A stretch of DNA of 57,516 bases, from positions 340,001-397,516 of the forward strand of contig CAJNDS010002485.1 of NCBI GenBank assembly GCA_905221605.1, in the 5' to 3' direction. This document shows positions 11,748 through 23,109 of this stretch, piece after piece. A program made the position numbers and the translations under genes. Numbering within the stretch: the first letter of the stretch is position 1; each line of letters starts with the position of its first letter. The notes beneath the pieces were generated by a model. It saw only the letters and a list, made by a program, of their open reading frames with translations, did no database searches and was not told the DNA's origin. Source of the stretch: Symbiodinium natans. Taxonomy: Eukaryota; Sar; Dinophyceae; Suessiales; Symbiodiniaceae.

Positions 11748-12135
11748 GGGCTTACATAGACACTTGATCTAAGGGGTCGAAGTTCGGGGGGGTTTAGGGT
11801 TCAGGGTTCAGGGTTTAGGGTTTAGGGTTTAGGGTTTCGGGTTTCGGGTTTATTTGCCTCAGAGCCCCCGCTTTTTCAGCTGCCATGGGCTCGGGCCGAT
11901 GTCCCTCCCGTTTTAGGGTTTAGGGTTTAGGGTTTAGGGTTGAGGGTTTAGGGTTGAGGGTTTAGGGTTTAAGGTTTCGGACGCCATATGGCTCTAGTCT
12001 GGCTGAAAACAGGAGACCACCACTGTCTATCACTCCGTGAGCCACTTCAACGTTCTTCCTTTGCAGGGCAATATGGGATTTTACTATCCTCTTTTCTTTA
12101 TGTTTTTTTTGGGGGGGTTCTTAAGCTAATAGTAG

Positions 12136-12710
12136 TTTAGGGTTTAGGGTTTAGGGTTTAGGGTTTAGGGTTTAGGGTTTAGGGTTTAGGGTTTAGGGTG
12201 TAGGGTGTAGGGTGTAGGGTGTAGGGTGTAGGGTGTAGGGTGTAGGGTTTAGGGTAATGACCCTGTTGGATGTTTCGGTCCCTGTCGTAGTGCAGCCTTC
12301 TCGTGCTCAAGGACCCAAAACGAGCGATTTGAAGCTGAGAAGCCCCAAGCCATAGAACCCTGAACCTTCTTTGCTGCTTAGGGCTTAGGGCTTAGGGTGT
12401 AGGGTGTAGGGTTTAGGGTTTAGGGTTTAGGGTTTAGGGTTTAGGGTTTAGGGTTTAGGGTTTAGGGCTTAGGGCTTGGGGCTTGGGGCTTGGGGTTTGG
12501 GGCAACAGTTTGTGCCGTCGAGTTGGGGATGTGCGTATGGCGCAGTTCAGTCTGGAGAGCAAGGGTGCCTAAGAGGCACCCAAAGATAGCACGGTTTAGG
12601 GTTTAGGGTTTAGGGTTTAGGGTTTAGGGTTTAGGGTTTAGGGTTTAGGGTTTAGGGTTTAGGGTTTAGGGTCTAGGGTCTAGGGTCTAGGGTCTAGGGT
12701 CTAGGGTTTA
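12136..12710. repeat. Three TTTAGGG arrays with homogenised variants
   Basis: Arrays at 12136-12255, 12396-12500 and 12593-12710. Each contains a block of one variant: GGGTGTA (about 12192-12248), GGGCTTA/GGGGCTT (12470-12500) and GGGTCTA (12668-12708). The islands between (12258-12390, 12500-12595) have short open plus frames (e.g. FVPSSWGCAYGAVQSGE) that may be exons. Confidence 0.85.
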
Positions 12711-12779
12711 GAGAAATTGTATAGGGTTTGGGTCCGGAGTTTTGTGCGGTTTTGACCGAGTTTCTGGTTTTGCTTTTTG

Positions 12780-13290
12780 CTGAAAAACACCGGCTTTTTC
12801 AGCCTTTATTCAAGCCTTCGAAAAACGCTTTCCAGAGTTTCGACCGGGTGCGATTCAAGGTTTGTGAAGGCCCAAAATGGTCAACAACATCACTAAAATT
12901 GGACATTTTGGGATTTTTCAAGGCCGCCAAACTAGGGAAAATCCCTATGTTTTGGCCTTAATTCAGGGTTTGTGAAAGCCCAAGATGGTGAAAAACCACT
13001 CACATTTGCCATGTGGGGGTTTGCAAGGCCGCCAAACTAAGGAAAATCCCTATGTTTTACCTGCACAAACCTCCAAAAAACCATGATTTTCCAAAAAATC
13101 AAAATCACTAAAACTAGTAAGGGATTTGCTTCCAAGGCTGCCAAATGAGCGAAATCTTTTGTTTTGGCCCTAGGTGGGGGGGCTTTGTGCTGGAACAACA
13201 TGGCCCAACATCACTGGTATTGGCTTTGCTTAATGCGCCATTGCGCCTGGTCAAGCCATACAATTTCTTTTGTGAGATCTTGAGGGTTTA
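12780..13290. repeat. Degenerate tandem repeat of about 105 bp
   Basis: Three diverged copies share the words GGTTTGTGAAGGCCCAAAATGG, CAAGGCCGCCAAACTA and GAAAATCCCTATGTTTTG (about 12860-12960, 12962-13060, 13110-13180). The open frame 12728-12961 runs into the first copy; I do not call a gene. Confidence 0.6.
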
Positions 13291-13376
13291 GGGTTTAGGG
13301 TTTAGGGTTGGGGGTTTGGGGTTCAGGGTTGAGGGTTTAGGGAAATCCGCCCGAAGCCTGCCATGGCATCATTTAG

Positions 13377-13565
13377 GGGATCCGAAGTATGGACACTTAA
13401 CTCGGGCCCCCTGTTATACAACCTTTATATGCACTATTCTATACTGAACTTGGAACCCTAGCAACAATTAATGTTTATGCTGTTTCTTAGGAGTTATAGT
13501 ACCCAAAAATTAAAAACTATGTCCACGTACCCCTATATGTGATAAGGGTCCATACTTCGGATCCC
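13377..13565. mobile_element. MITE-like element, family F
   Basis: 189-bp AT-rich element with long terminal inverted repeats: left GGGATCCGAAGTATGGAC, right GTCCATACTTCGGATCCC. No coding capacity. Only one copy seen here. Confidence 0.75.
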
Positions 13566-13898
13566 TGTCTGGAAGATACCAGGGGCCCGTGGTTCTAGGG
13601 TTTAGGGTTTAGGGTTTAGGGTTTAGGGTTTAGGGTTTAGGGTTTAGGGTTTAGGGCTGTTTCGATCATTTCCAGCCGCTGCAGTGGCAGCACACGTACA
13701 TCTAGTAGCACCTACAGTGTACCTACTCGTTAGTCTGAGGTGTCTCGGTGGTGCGCCCTTGCTCAGCTAAGGCGCAACCCAGGGTTTAGGGTTTAGGGTT
13801 TAGGGTTTAGGGTTTAGGGTTTAGGGTTTAGGGTTTAGGGTTTAGGGTTTAGGGTTCCACGCTGACCCACTGCTAGGCCCCCCCGGCCTTTCTTGCAG

Positions 13899-13967
13899 TC
13901 CTTGCATTGAGGCGTGTACTTCCAAGTATATGATGGCTGCCACTTGCACCTTGTGGTGTCGATTTTT
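13899..13967 (+). CDS. Candidate exon after a strong acceptor
   Basis: Follows the pyrimidine-rich acceptor CCTTTCTTGCAG and reads CIEACTSKYMMAATCTLWCR before running into TTTAGGG repeats. Protein unknown. From 14000 to 14990 I see telomere-like runs and unique AT-rich sequence without a gene I can support. Confidence 0.35.
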
Positions 13968-14997
13968 TTGGGTTTAGGGTTTAGGGTTTAGGGTTTAGGG
14001 TTTAGGGTTTGGAGTTCTTTTTTTTTTTTGGCGGGAGGGAGGTCTGCAGCTGAAAAAAATGCTGAGAGGCTGAGAACCTTACAGGTGCTCCTCTACACCC
14101 TTTGGCTTCTGGGGCTTGGGGCTCTGCACCCAAAAAAAAAGGAAACAAGTCGTGATGGATTTTATCTTTTTTACCACGGGGGCGAGGAGGACACCTAAAC
14201 CCCAAAGCCTATAAACCCTCTGGGAACCCCAAACCGTGCACCCTAAACCCTAAAACCCTAAACCCTGAAACCGTAAACCCAAAACCCCAAACCCTGAACC
14301 CTCAATACCCTACTCGGGCCATGGCTTTGGTCTTCAACATTTCAGGCACTCTGATATCGGGGGAAGTCTTTGGGGGGAAGGCGTGAGTTCAGGGTTTAGG
14401 GTTTAGAGGGCTTGTTCCGAAGGATAGTGGTGCTTGTAAGGGGGAGTGGGGAAGTGAAAAAAGATATTACGATAGACAACCTATTCTTCTGGGAACTCTG
14501 ATTATTGTATATTGTATACGGATGCTTCGATGGGGTCTGAAGGTGACTTTCAGATGCCAATGGGGCAGGGCCCACTCATGAGCGAGGAAAGTGCCCTAAA
14601 CACCATACCCGAACACTAAACCCTAAACCCGAACCCTAAACCCTAAACCCAAAACCCTAAACATGTAAATCAGATTGGGGGGGCGGGGGGGGGGCAGACC
14701 GGCTCGACCTGTTGCAAAGGTGTTGGGCTCAAAATGTGGTTTAAAACATCATACATGGTTTTGGGGGCCTGTTATAGTCTAAGGGCTGTTGAAGGTCAGA
14801 TTGGTAGAAAACCCTAAACCTTAAACCCTAAACCCTAAACTGTTAGAGTCTTTCGAAGGGCTGTTGACTGTTGATTTTCAGATTGATAGTAAAGTGCGCG
14901 GGGTTTGAAGGTCTGTATAGGGCCCTTAATAGTTTTCATATAGATCTGTCATTATTCCGACCCCTGTATTAGGGGCTTACCGGCTTGCTTAGGGTAC

Positions 14998-15087
14998 TGG
15001 TAGAGGCACGAGAACAGTTCGGCTGCTTGCGTGTCCAAGCACCAGTTTGCACAATGCTTGTTGTGGTGGTAGTGGTGGCTGTAGTAC
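14998..15087 (-). CDS. Candidate exon downstream of gene II
   Basis: Between acceptor GATTTTGCAG and donor GTACCC. Two frames are open: one reads HCANWCLDTQAAELFSCLY, the other is Thr-rich (TTATTTTTTSIVQTGAW), which would suit a continuation of the Thr-rich stalk of gene II. It could be a further gene II exon; I cannot choose between the frames. Confidence 0.35.
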
Positions 15088-15246
15088 CTGCAAAATCTCC
15101 CAAAGCCGTAAAACCCTGAACCCCAAACCCTTGTTTAGGGTTCATTTCGGTTTCGTCTAGCGTGTATAGTTATGAGGTTAAGGTTAAGGGTTTAGGGACA
15201 AGGTTGTGGGGTTAATGTTTAGCGTGTAGGGTGAGCTATTGAAGAA

Positions 15247-15781
15247 ATGTCGCTTTGGAATCAATGCACGTTCAACGTAGCTGCTATGCAAGCTCTGAAA
15301 GCTCGGGCACTGCACAATATGATGATGTGCAGGTGGATTTGAATGTAGGTTCAGGGTTTAGGGACTGGAGCCGGGGTCAAGGGTTGATGGTTTAGGGGGT
15401 TTAGGGTTTAGAGGGTTTAGGGTTTTGAGGGTTTAGGGTTTGAAGGGTTTCGAGGGTTTAGGGAACACAAGAACATCGCGCCAGCGAATTTCAGGGTTTA
15501 AGGGCTTATAGGGGTCTAGGGACCCACGTGTTCAGGCCAACGAGCATATTCGCTTCGGTTCTCGGAGACGTAGGCTGCAACTGAAGCACAGCCAACCACC
15601 TACAAAGCGGGTGTTTGGGCTTACTAGAAGCCTACCCTTGAGACTGCACTTGAGACTCAGCGAAGTGATGTTTAAGTCTTTAAGTCAGCCTCTTGGAGAA
15701 ATAGGGGACCGAAGTACCTTCAGAATCTTCGTGCTGGGCGCCCGTACGGCGGCGAGTAGTAGTACGGCTTCTTCGTGGTAA
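15247..15781 (+). CDS. Two-exon plus-strand gene, Arg/Leu-rich, unknown
   Basis: Exon 1 from ATG 15247 to 15332 (MSLWNQCTFNVAAMQALKAR) ends at CAG|GTGGAT. Exon 2, 15520-15781, follows GGGTCTAG, keeps the frame (AG + G) and is open for 87 codons to TAA (e.g. NEHIRFGSRRRRLQLKHSQ, FKSLSQPLGEIGDRSTFRIF). The intron holds telomere-like runs (about 15350-15470). The 3' end overlaps the convergent 3' end of gene II by about 60 bp. Confidence 0.45.
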
Positions 15782-15807
15782 TGGCCGTCGTGCTGAAGGC
15801 GCTAGTG

Positions 15808-16142
15808 GTGGTGGCGATGGTGGTGGTGGACACATCTGGACCGGTTGTGGGTCCAGTGCCCGTGGTGGTGGTGGCGATGGTGGTGGTGGACACATCTGGA
15901 CCGGTTGTGGGTCCAGTGCCCGTGGTGGTGGTGGCGATGGTGGTGGTGGACACATCTGGACCGGTTGTGGGTCCAGTGCCCGTGGTGGTGGTGGCGATGG
16001 TGGTGGTGGACACATCTGGACCGGTTGTGGGTCCAGTGCCCGTGGTGGTGGTGGCGATGGTGGTGGTGGTGGTGGTGGTGGTGGTGGTGGTGGTGGTGGT
16101 GGTGGTGGTGGTGGTGGTGGTGGTGGTGGTGGTGGTGGTGGT
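15808..16142. repeat. 60-bp tandem repeat x4 plus (GGT)n
   Basis: Four almost identical 60-bp units, then an uninterrupted GGT/ACC run to 16142. Both lengths are multiples of three, so all six frames give artefacts (poly-P, poly-H, poly-V, poly-W). The Thr frame on the minus strand joins the conserved Cys-rich exon without a stop and is the plausible coding frame. Confidence 0.85.
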
Positions 16143-16543
16143 GCAGCACCCCCACACAATCGCAAAATTGCTTATTGCGCCAATTTGGCCCCCCATGTTT
16201 TCGCTGACACTGACGAAGCAGAACGTTGTGTTCTCCACCCAATCCTCACAAATGATCTGATCTGAGTTGTTGGTTCCGGTGTTGTTTGGGTTCCAGCAGC
16301 TCTGGATTGGGTCACCAGGGTCGTAGCACTCTCTTCCAGGGCCTGCCTTGGTGCCTCAGTGCCACAGCATGGAGCCACACGGATGCTATACACACACCCC
16401 AACCATATTGCAGCCACATGCGTACATGAACACTGCAGCCGTTTGGGGTTTAGGGTTTAGGGATTAGGGTTTAGGGTTTAGGGTATGAGGGAATTGAATT
16501 GGGGCTTGTGGGCTTTGATTTTGGCGGAGGGTGTATGGTTTGC

Positions 16544-16654
16544 TTACTGGTGCTTAAGGGAGAGTGGAAGAGTGAAACCCTATAGTAGTCCCTATGTAAT
16601 CCCTTTATAATAATCCCTATATTCACTCTTCCACTCTCCCTTAAGCACCAGTAA
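16544..16654. mobile_element. MITE family B, copy 1
   Basis: About 110 bp with near-perfect 35-bp terminal inverted repeats starting TTACTGGTGCTTAAGGGAGA; TA at both outer ends. Lies in a gene II intron. Copy 2 is at 17485-17594. Confidence 0.85.
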
Positions 16655-17484
16655 GTTTAGGGTTGCCCCAGCGTTGCAGTCGAGGTGCAGATCTGTGTGG
16701 GGCACACGCCTGCTGGGACGTCGAGGCACACTGTCCGGTTCTCGGGTGGGTAGTCGACTTTGCCGGTGACACCAGTGGTGACACTGATGTTCGTGCCATT
16801 TCCTTTCTCGCTCTTGTGGTAGGTTACCGCGAGGGCCCGTCAGATTGCAATGCCACCCCCAAACCCCAAACCCTAAACCCTAAGCCCTAAACCGCCAGGC
16901 AAAGAAACCCTACACTCAACGGTGAAGCCTAAACTACATCAAGCCATACACCGGGCCACCCTGAAGGGAAACCCTTGAAAAAACGGAATCTGCTGCAAGG
17001 GAAGTCCTTCAGTGCATGGATTGGTGCCGTTGTTGAACCAGCAGCTGTCTGGCAACGCTCCTTCCGTGAAGTTCTCGCAATCAGCAGACGTTGTCCCGCA
17101 CCTGCGATGACACAAAACCCCGATCCGTGAGATCCCCAAGGCAAATAGGTTTAGGGTTTAGGGTTTCAGTGCGTACAGGCACCTCGTAGGAGTGACGATC
17201 GAGGGGTCGCATTGTTCAGGCGGAGGAAGGAAGTCGCCCTCGGAGTGCGGCACCGGAAGCTAACCCTAAACCCTAAACCCTAAGCCCTAAACCCTGAACC
17301 CTAAACCCTAAACCCTAAACCCTAAGCCCTAAGCCCTAAACCCTAAACCCCAAACCCTAAACCCTAAACCCTAAACCCCAAGCCCAACGTGGGGGCGGTT
17401 CTCTAAATGATGGCTCCCTTCTGGGGGTACCCATCAAAATACAGCCCCCTCTCCTTTCCTCAGGATTCCCAAGACACGCTCGAC

Positions 17485-17594
17485 TTACTGGTGCTTAAGG
17501 GAGAGTGGAAGAGCGAAACCCTTTTGTAGTCCCTATATAATCCCTGTATAATCGTCCCGATATTCACTCTTCCACTCTCCCTTAAGCACCAGTA
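17485..17594. mobile_element. MITE family B, copy 2
   Basis: Same terminal repeats and length as copy 1, with a diverged centre. Lies in gene II, between exons. The flanking TA dinucleotides fit a TA target duplication (Tc1/mariner-like), an inference from the ends only. Confidence 0.85.
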
Positions 17595-18251
17595 GACAGG
17601 CTTGAGGGCTTAACACGTACCACGATCTGCCATCCTAGGCTGCCCAGTAACCTAGGCTTAAAAAGGGCGCCCTTTTTTGCTTAAAGGGGTTGATAAGGGA
17701 ACCCAACCCCCCAAAAAGGGAATAAGGGTACTACTGGGCATCCTAGAATCGAGGACTCTTAGGCCTTCCTCCTCAAGTTACGAAACATGCCAGCCAAGTG
17801 CCCTACCAGCATTTGCGGAGGCGGGAAAACGAGAGACACAGAGAGAGAGGGAGCTGGAGAGGGAGAGAGAGAGAGGGAGAGAGAATGTGAGACAGAATGT
17901 GAGACTCTTGCTAAGCGTGGGCATTAGATGTCAGGGCTCTGGCTATGAATCAATGAAAGGGAAGCATGATGTACAGAACCCTCTGCGGGGCTTCCCTGAT
18001 AAACTCCAAACCCGTGATACGATTTAGGGCTTAGGGCAACAACTGTTTCCCTAAACCCTAAACCCTAAACCCTAAACCCGAAACCCTAAAGCCTAAAGCC
18101 TAAACCCTAAACCCTAAACCCTAAACCGAACGAACTCAGGGAGCTGAGACAAGGACAACCATCAGCCTCTCGAAAGCCTCAAGCTTCTCCTGCATCCACA
18201 GGAAACGCACGGATGCCGGCAATGAAGTGCTGAGCCGTGAAGGACAACAAC

Positions 18252-18368
18252 CTACTATTTGCTTAAGAACCCCCCCCAAAAAAAAAAAACTGTAAAATCA
18301 TAATCCCTGTATTGCCCTTAAAGGAATCATACTTCTTATTTCTTGGGGGGTTCTTAAGCAAATAGTAG
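18252..18368. mobile_element. MITE family A, complete copy
   Basis: Terminal inverted repeats CTACTATTTGCTTAAGAACC and its complement, TA next to each end, AT-rich centre. Other copies: 29766-29904, about 12082-12134 (short), a right end to 9992, and the ends around the cassette at 10464-11747. Confidence 0.85.
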
Positions 18369-18780
18369 AAACTCAACGTGCGTGCGGAGCCTGCGACCGA
18401 TAAGGTTCTCTAGCGGTTTTAGGGCTTAGGGAGAATCTGCTGTGGTTCAGGTTGAAGCGTTTTTCCGCTCGCGCTCAGCGCTCTCCCACCCCCCTGGTAC
18501 CTCGCCCCTACCGTTAACCCTAAGCCCACCACGAACCCCTGGGAACCTAAACCTCTAAACCTCCTACACGCCAAGAACCAGGGGTAAGAGGGGAAACACG
18601 GAACCTTAACCTTCAACTTTGCACTTTGAATGCAAAACCCCTGAACCCTAAACCCGGCACGAACCACAGGGGGACCTAACCTACAACCCGAAACCCTGAA
18701 TCATTGAAAAGCCAACCTACAACCCTAAACCTTGAACCCTAAACCCTAAAGCCACCATCACCACAGGGGGGCAAAGTGAA

Positions 18781-18890
18781 AACCCTAAACCCTAAACCCT
18801 AAACCCTAAACCCTAAACCCTAAACCCTAAACCCTAAACCCTAAACCCTAAACCCTAAACCCTAAACCCTAAAACCCTAAACCCTAAACC
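18781..18890. repeat. CCCTAAA array
   Basis: About 15 exact units plus variants, between the aligned gene II exons at about 18.2 and 19.2 kb, so within a gene II intron. Confidence 0.9.
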
Positions 18891-19933
18891 GAAACAAGCC
18901 TAAACCCTAAAGCCTAAACCCTAAAGCCTAAACCCACCGTGAACCACAGACCATGAACCTCAGACCATGACCCACAGACATGGGGACATGGGGCCATGGG
19001 GGCGGGGGGGGGGGGGGGGAGTGAAATGCTGGCCCTTAAGCCCCAAACCCAACCCCCCCCCATGTACTTATGTAGAATATGTATGTATGTATGTATGTAT
19101 GTATATACATATATGTATATAACCTAAGCCCTACACAAACCCTAAACCCTGAAACCCTAAACCCCAAACCTTAAACTGTACACCCACAAGACCTCGGGCT
19201 CCTTGTGGTAGTGCTGAAGCAGAGCTGCGTCATCAAGATCGCATGAGGAACCAACGCACGTGTCCGGCCCGCACACCGCCTGGTAGGCTTAGGGTTTAGG
19301 GTTCAGTGTTCAGGGTTCAGGGTTTAGGGTTCGGGGTTCCCTCCCCCCCCCCCCCCCCCCCCCCCCCAAAGTAAAAAAACATAGAAGTCGAGGAACTTGT
19401 GCCCCTACGAGCCTACTCCTCGGAACCCTCTAACTCGACGTAGGCACTCACGGGATACTCGACGGGAATTCTGCAAACTGTTTTGGAGCGGCAGGGCAGG
19501 AATTCGGATACTCGGCCGGGACTGTCCGCGGGCTTCTCGGCAGTTGCTCCGGTACCCTAAACCCTAAACCCGACCCTCAGAAACCAAAACCTGTTTTAAA
19601 GCAGGTACCTTGCTAAAACCCAGGTTTCTAGGGGGAAAACCGGGTTTTTGGTTCCAACAGGTTTAGAAGCTTTTGTAGAGGAAGGGTTGGCTTCTGAAAT
19701 AGTGGTCAGGGAGAGGATTACTTGGGTTTGTGTGGCTCTCGGGATGGTTTCGTGGGAGGGTTGCTGGGTTTGTGTCTGCTGCAATCGCGGACTTTGTCGG
19801 CTCCGGGGCGGACAAGTACGACGTCTTGCAAAGCCAGCGGCTTAATTTGCTCCAGTGGCTCACTTGATGTCTGACAAGTTGCTTGACTTCGTACGCAAGC
19901 TAGTTCACACCTATATCGCGCATAGCCACAGCC

Positions 19934-21416
19934 TCAAACACACAAGTAGCCGGAGTCAACGAATTTAGCATACGAGGCTTCTAGAGCTCTCTGTAATGTC
20001 CTTAGGACAACTAACTGCGGCGCCACTCTGCGTGACACACGTGAGGGACGTCCTATGTAGTCCTCTTCTGTCTGGCAATTCCAGACCATAACATTCAAGC
20101 ATTCGTCGGAAACCTGGGCATCGTCGTGCAAGCAGTAAAACAAGTGGTGTAACCGGTGAAGATTTGGCATGTACATAAACAATGCTCGGTTGCAGTCGTA
20201 CGCTTTCTGCGCCGCTGCGCCTTGAAGCGACAGAAACTTGAAGCCGTGGTTACTGATCTCCAGGGCCTTTGCACGAGGGATCCAAACATCCTCGCGGAAA
20301 GACTTGGCAGAGAACGCGTAGATCTCCTTTCCGGCAGCATGGGCTGTGTGCAAGCAGGCAGCTGCCGAGGAACTGCTTAGCAGCACCAATGTGCCAAGCG
20401 TGGAAGCAATCCTGGCCAAGAAAACCTGAAGGGTTCGTAGGATCGTGTGGAAGACGCAAAAGTTCAGGCGACCCCGCAAAGGCACTCACACGGTTGATCG
20501 TTCGCCTCCACGCCGGCTCTGTTGGTCGAAAATCCTCCCACGGGAAGCCGTCTTGATCTGCCAAGCAGCAATGGCAGATCCCCTTAGGCAGAAGTTTGCT
20601 TGCTTGTCGCTTCGAAACGTTTGCGAAACATCGATTCAGTGAAAAGGCTTTTTGAAACCAAGGCCAGTCCCCGATCGTATTCAGGATGACGAAGTGGAAT
20701 GTCTCACCCGTGACAGCCTTGACACCACGCTCGTACACTTCAAGCATGTCATCCACAAACTTCGAAAGGTACTGCTGGAAAATGACGTCGCCGTTCTTGT
20801 CGTCGTAGTACATCTTAGGCAAAACGCCCAACAACCACCTCGATGACCATGTCGGGCCCAAAAAGTTGAGCTTCTGCTTGCAGTAGGGCTCTGGCCCTGG
20901 AGAAGACGCGTGAGACCCAAACCCCAGGACAGAATGAGCTGACAGCACCAAAATGCCGCTTTTTTTCTTTGTTCGTCCTTCATCACCGTGCAGCATCAGA
21001 GCTGCACACTTCGACAAGTTCACTTCTCCATTCGCTGCTCGTCGGAAGATGTGGTGGTTTGGGCAGATTCGTTCGTATTTGCTCCAGAAGCTGGTCCACT
21101 GGGCCTCAGAACGAGCCTTGTTCGGAGCAGACAATCCGCTCAGCGTGTGCCACAGGTTGTTCGCCATCAGAAATGTAAGCCAAGAAGTCAATAAAACACA
21201 GGGAACATTGTCAGCTGCTAACGCAACATATGTCAATGTCAGAGGAAGGGTGATGCGATACTTCTTTGCCATGCGGTGCGTGTCACGCTCACTGTTGGTT
21301 TCACCACACTTGGCCATCAGCGAAATGCTGCTTGAAGCAGCTTCCGGCACTTCTTCGATCACAGCCTTTGCCGCCCGGATAGCGGAGACGCAAGGGGCCT
21401 CAGCGGAACACAGCAA
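19934..21416 (-). CDS. Dinoflagellate multicopy protein, two overlapping frames
   Basis: The first frame (21416-20250, 388 codons) includes WFQKAFSLNRCFAN, SKLLPKGICHCCLADQDG and CFHAWHIGAAKQFLGSC. Homology then seems to continue in the frame 20485-19934 (AGKEIYAFSAKSFREDVWIP, LHRLHHLFYCLHDDAQ, EEDYIGRPSRVSRRVAPQL). The switch lies near 20330-20370: either a frameshift or a tiny intron (a GC...AG pair brackets about 26 nt). Together about 500 residues. The CxxC and His-rich motifs and the C-terminal GRPSRxSRR segment resemble a protein family present in very many copies in Symbiodiniaceae predictions, possibly derived from a mobile element; this is from memory. There are no telomere arrays inside, and the codon character differs from the short genes around it. 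Confidence 0.6.
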
Positions 21417-21665
21417 TCGAGAAAGTCGCAGAAAAATCGTGTTCCACCTGTGAAACTTTCGATGTCAACAAGAATCTGCAAGCAAGGCGAGAACTGCAGT
21501 GCGCCAACTCCGAAGCCTTTGTTTTCCTCACCAGAAGTCGAAACTATCGAAACATATCTTGGAAATCCCCCGTTCTCCATTCAAAGGAGTACTGTACAAT
21601 ATCCAAACAGGACACGCCTTGGTATCCTGTGCTTTGATTTTTCACATCCTCACATCTCGACTAAG

Positions 21666-22737
21666 GTGTATCCAGTTTTATCCGTCTGGGAGGTGCCGTT
21701 ACGGTGACAAGTGCGTCTTTGAGCACGGTGAACCTTTGGGTGAGCAAAGGCCAAGGTCTCCTAGGACGCCCCCAAGGGACAGCCCGAGAAAGGGCAATGG
21801 TAAAAGGGATGGTGGTAGAAAAGGTTCTCCTGAACGGTTTGATGAGGAGGAGGCTGAGGAGGATCTCATGGTTTACGACGACGACACTAGGTTGATGCAG
21901 TTGCTGATGGAGGCGGTGTCGTATATGTCTGACGGGAAGTCAGATTTGGCCCGCGCTGAAGCAGATCCGGTGTTCAAACTCCTGAGGTTCAATGGTGACG
22001 CTGAGCAGATGGATGCAGAATGGTGTTTTTGGACATCCGGTATGTTAACTTGACTGGAACTTCACGAAATAGTGAAGTCACACGAGGTTCCGCTGAACGA
22101 AGTTGAGGAGTGGACCAATGATTTGAGGATATGGTTCCACCAAGCTCACCTGGAAGAGGAGAGCGACTCAAAAAGGGGCAGAAAGAGGTCCCTGGAAAGG
22201 GAGTCCAGTAAGGACCCTCCTGCTGAAGAAGTGGTGCCGGAAACCTCAGAGACAAGGGTTAACGTGGACGAGGAGGTTAAAAAGATCAAAAAGAAGAGGA
22301 AGACTACTGCAACTGATACTCTTCTGGTCCCAAAGCCCAAGAAGAGGCCTGTGAACACTGAGAAGGGTGGATCGTCGTCCAAGGCAGTGGTTTCTGAAGA
22401 AGAAAAGCCCTCGTCAAGTACGCGCACAAAGACAGCTGTTTCGAGCAAAGCGCAAAAGAAGGAGAAAGGTCAAAGTCCAAAGAAGAAGGAAGTGGCAAAG
22501 GTGAAGGGTCCTGAGTCAAAGGATCGTTCCTCTGACGTGGATGCACAAGCGTCTACCACTGTGGAGGTGGAGCTGGAGCAATCGTGTAAAGCGATTGAAG
22601 ACGCAAAGAGAGAGGGGTTGATCTCCTCAATTCAGAGGTGTGTGATGGATCCCGTTCTTACAGTTTCGGACCTGGAACATGTGTTGCTGCGCCTTCATCT
22701 GAGCATTGACGCCAATCGGGGGAAAAAGAAGGGATGA
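21666..22737 (+). CDS. CCCH zinc-finger and Lys-rich protein, interrupted by an in-frame TGA
   Basis: The frame opens upstream (21499), but a pyrimidine-rich acceptor ending ACTAAG lies just before the finger, so the real exon probably starts near 21666. The finger CIQFYPSGRCRYGDKCVFEH has C-x8-C-x5-C-x3-H spacing, typical of RNA-binding CCCH fingers. After a Pro/Arg-rich linker the frame meets TGA at 22051-22053, then continues in the same frame to 22737 through a Lys/Glu-rich nuclear-type region and a more ordered C-terminus (LISSIQRCVMDPVLTVSDLE). It is head-to-head with the minus gene, starts about 250 bp apart. Either a decayed copy or read-through/an unseen intron; it could be the nucleic-acid-binding partner ORF of an element. 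Confidence 0.55.
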
Positions 22738-23109
22738 CTGGATGGTGTTGATGGAAGCTGGCATGGTTTTTTTCTCTTTCTGAAGACAGGTGCGCTGAAA
22801 CAGCCAATGTGCTGAAAATATGGTGGCTACTGTTAAGGGTCAGGAAATCCCTAATGGTAGAAAATGTTGCCCAATGAGGTGAAAGACTTAATTCATTCGT
22901 CCTGGATGACGTAAAACCACTATATGCATGCCCACAAAAAAGGGGTGCGATGTCTGTGAGACGTCCAAACAAGCAGTTGGCTGCTGTCAGGAAAGACAGT
23001 TTTTGGCCTATAACCTGCACCTCCAGTGGTGTCCCAGCAATGTCTGGGACAGGGGGAGTGCGGAGCTGCACTTTGTATAAAAAGGTAGTATTTCAAGGGT
23101 TTGGAAAAC

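Larger units (their letters stand above)
15720..19279 (-). pseudogene. Gene II: paralogue of gene I with a Thr-rich stalk; one in-frame stop
   Basis: Exons aligned with gene I: 19279-19187 (AVCGPDTCVGSSCDLDD), about 18235-18125 ([19 protein letters not shown]), about 17259-17172 (VPHSEGDFLPPPEQCD), 17101 to about 16945 (DSCWFNNGTNPCTEG), about 16830-16672 (GTNISVTTGVTGK, VCLDVPAGVCPTQIC) and 16425-15720 (ECYDPGDPIQSCWNPNNTG, then ICEDWVENTTFCFV). The last exon ends in four 20-residue Thr-rich repeats and a poly-Thr run, like a mucin-type stalk. A CGA codon of gene I is TGA here (minus strand, 16358-16356), which would truncate the protein before the stalk unless it is spliced out. The signal-peptide exon is not near; a candidate lies at 24035-24124, beyond an inserted gene pair. 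Confidence 0.5.

Noticed and set aside
11308-11767. 130- and 140-codon ORFs rich in YALHSMHFTLCTS
   Set aside because: Translation of the 14-bp array in two frames; the same array at 36374-36740 gives similar frames.
15680-16260. Poly-Pro, poly-His, poly-Val and poly-Trp ORFs
   Set aside because: Frames of a 60-bp repeat and GGT run; only the Thr frame joins a conserved exon.
20156-21453. Plus-strand ORFs of 64-166 codons opposite the multicopy gene
   Set aside because: Shadows of the conserved minus-strand frame.
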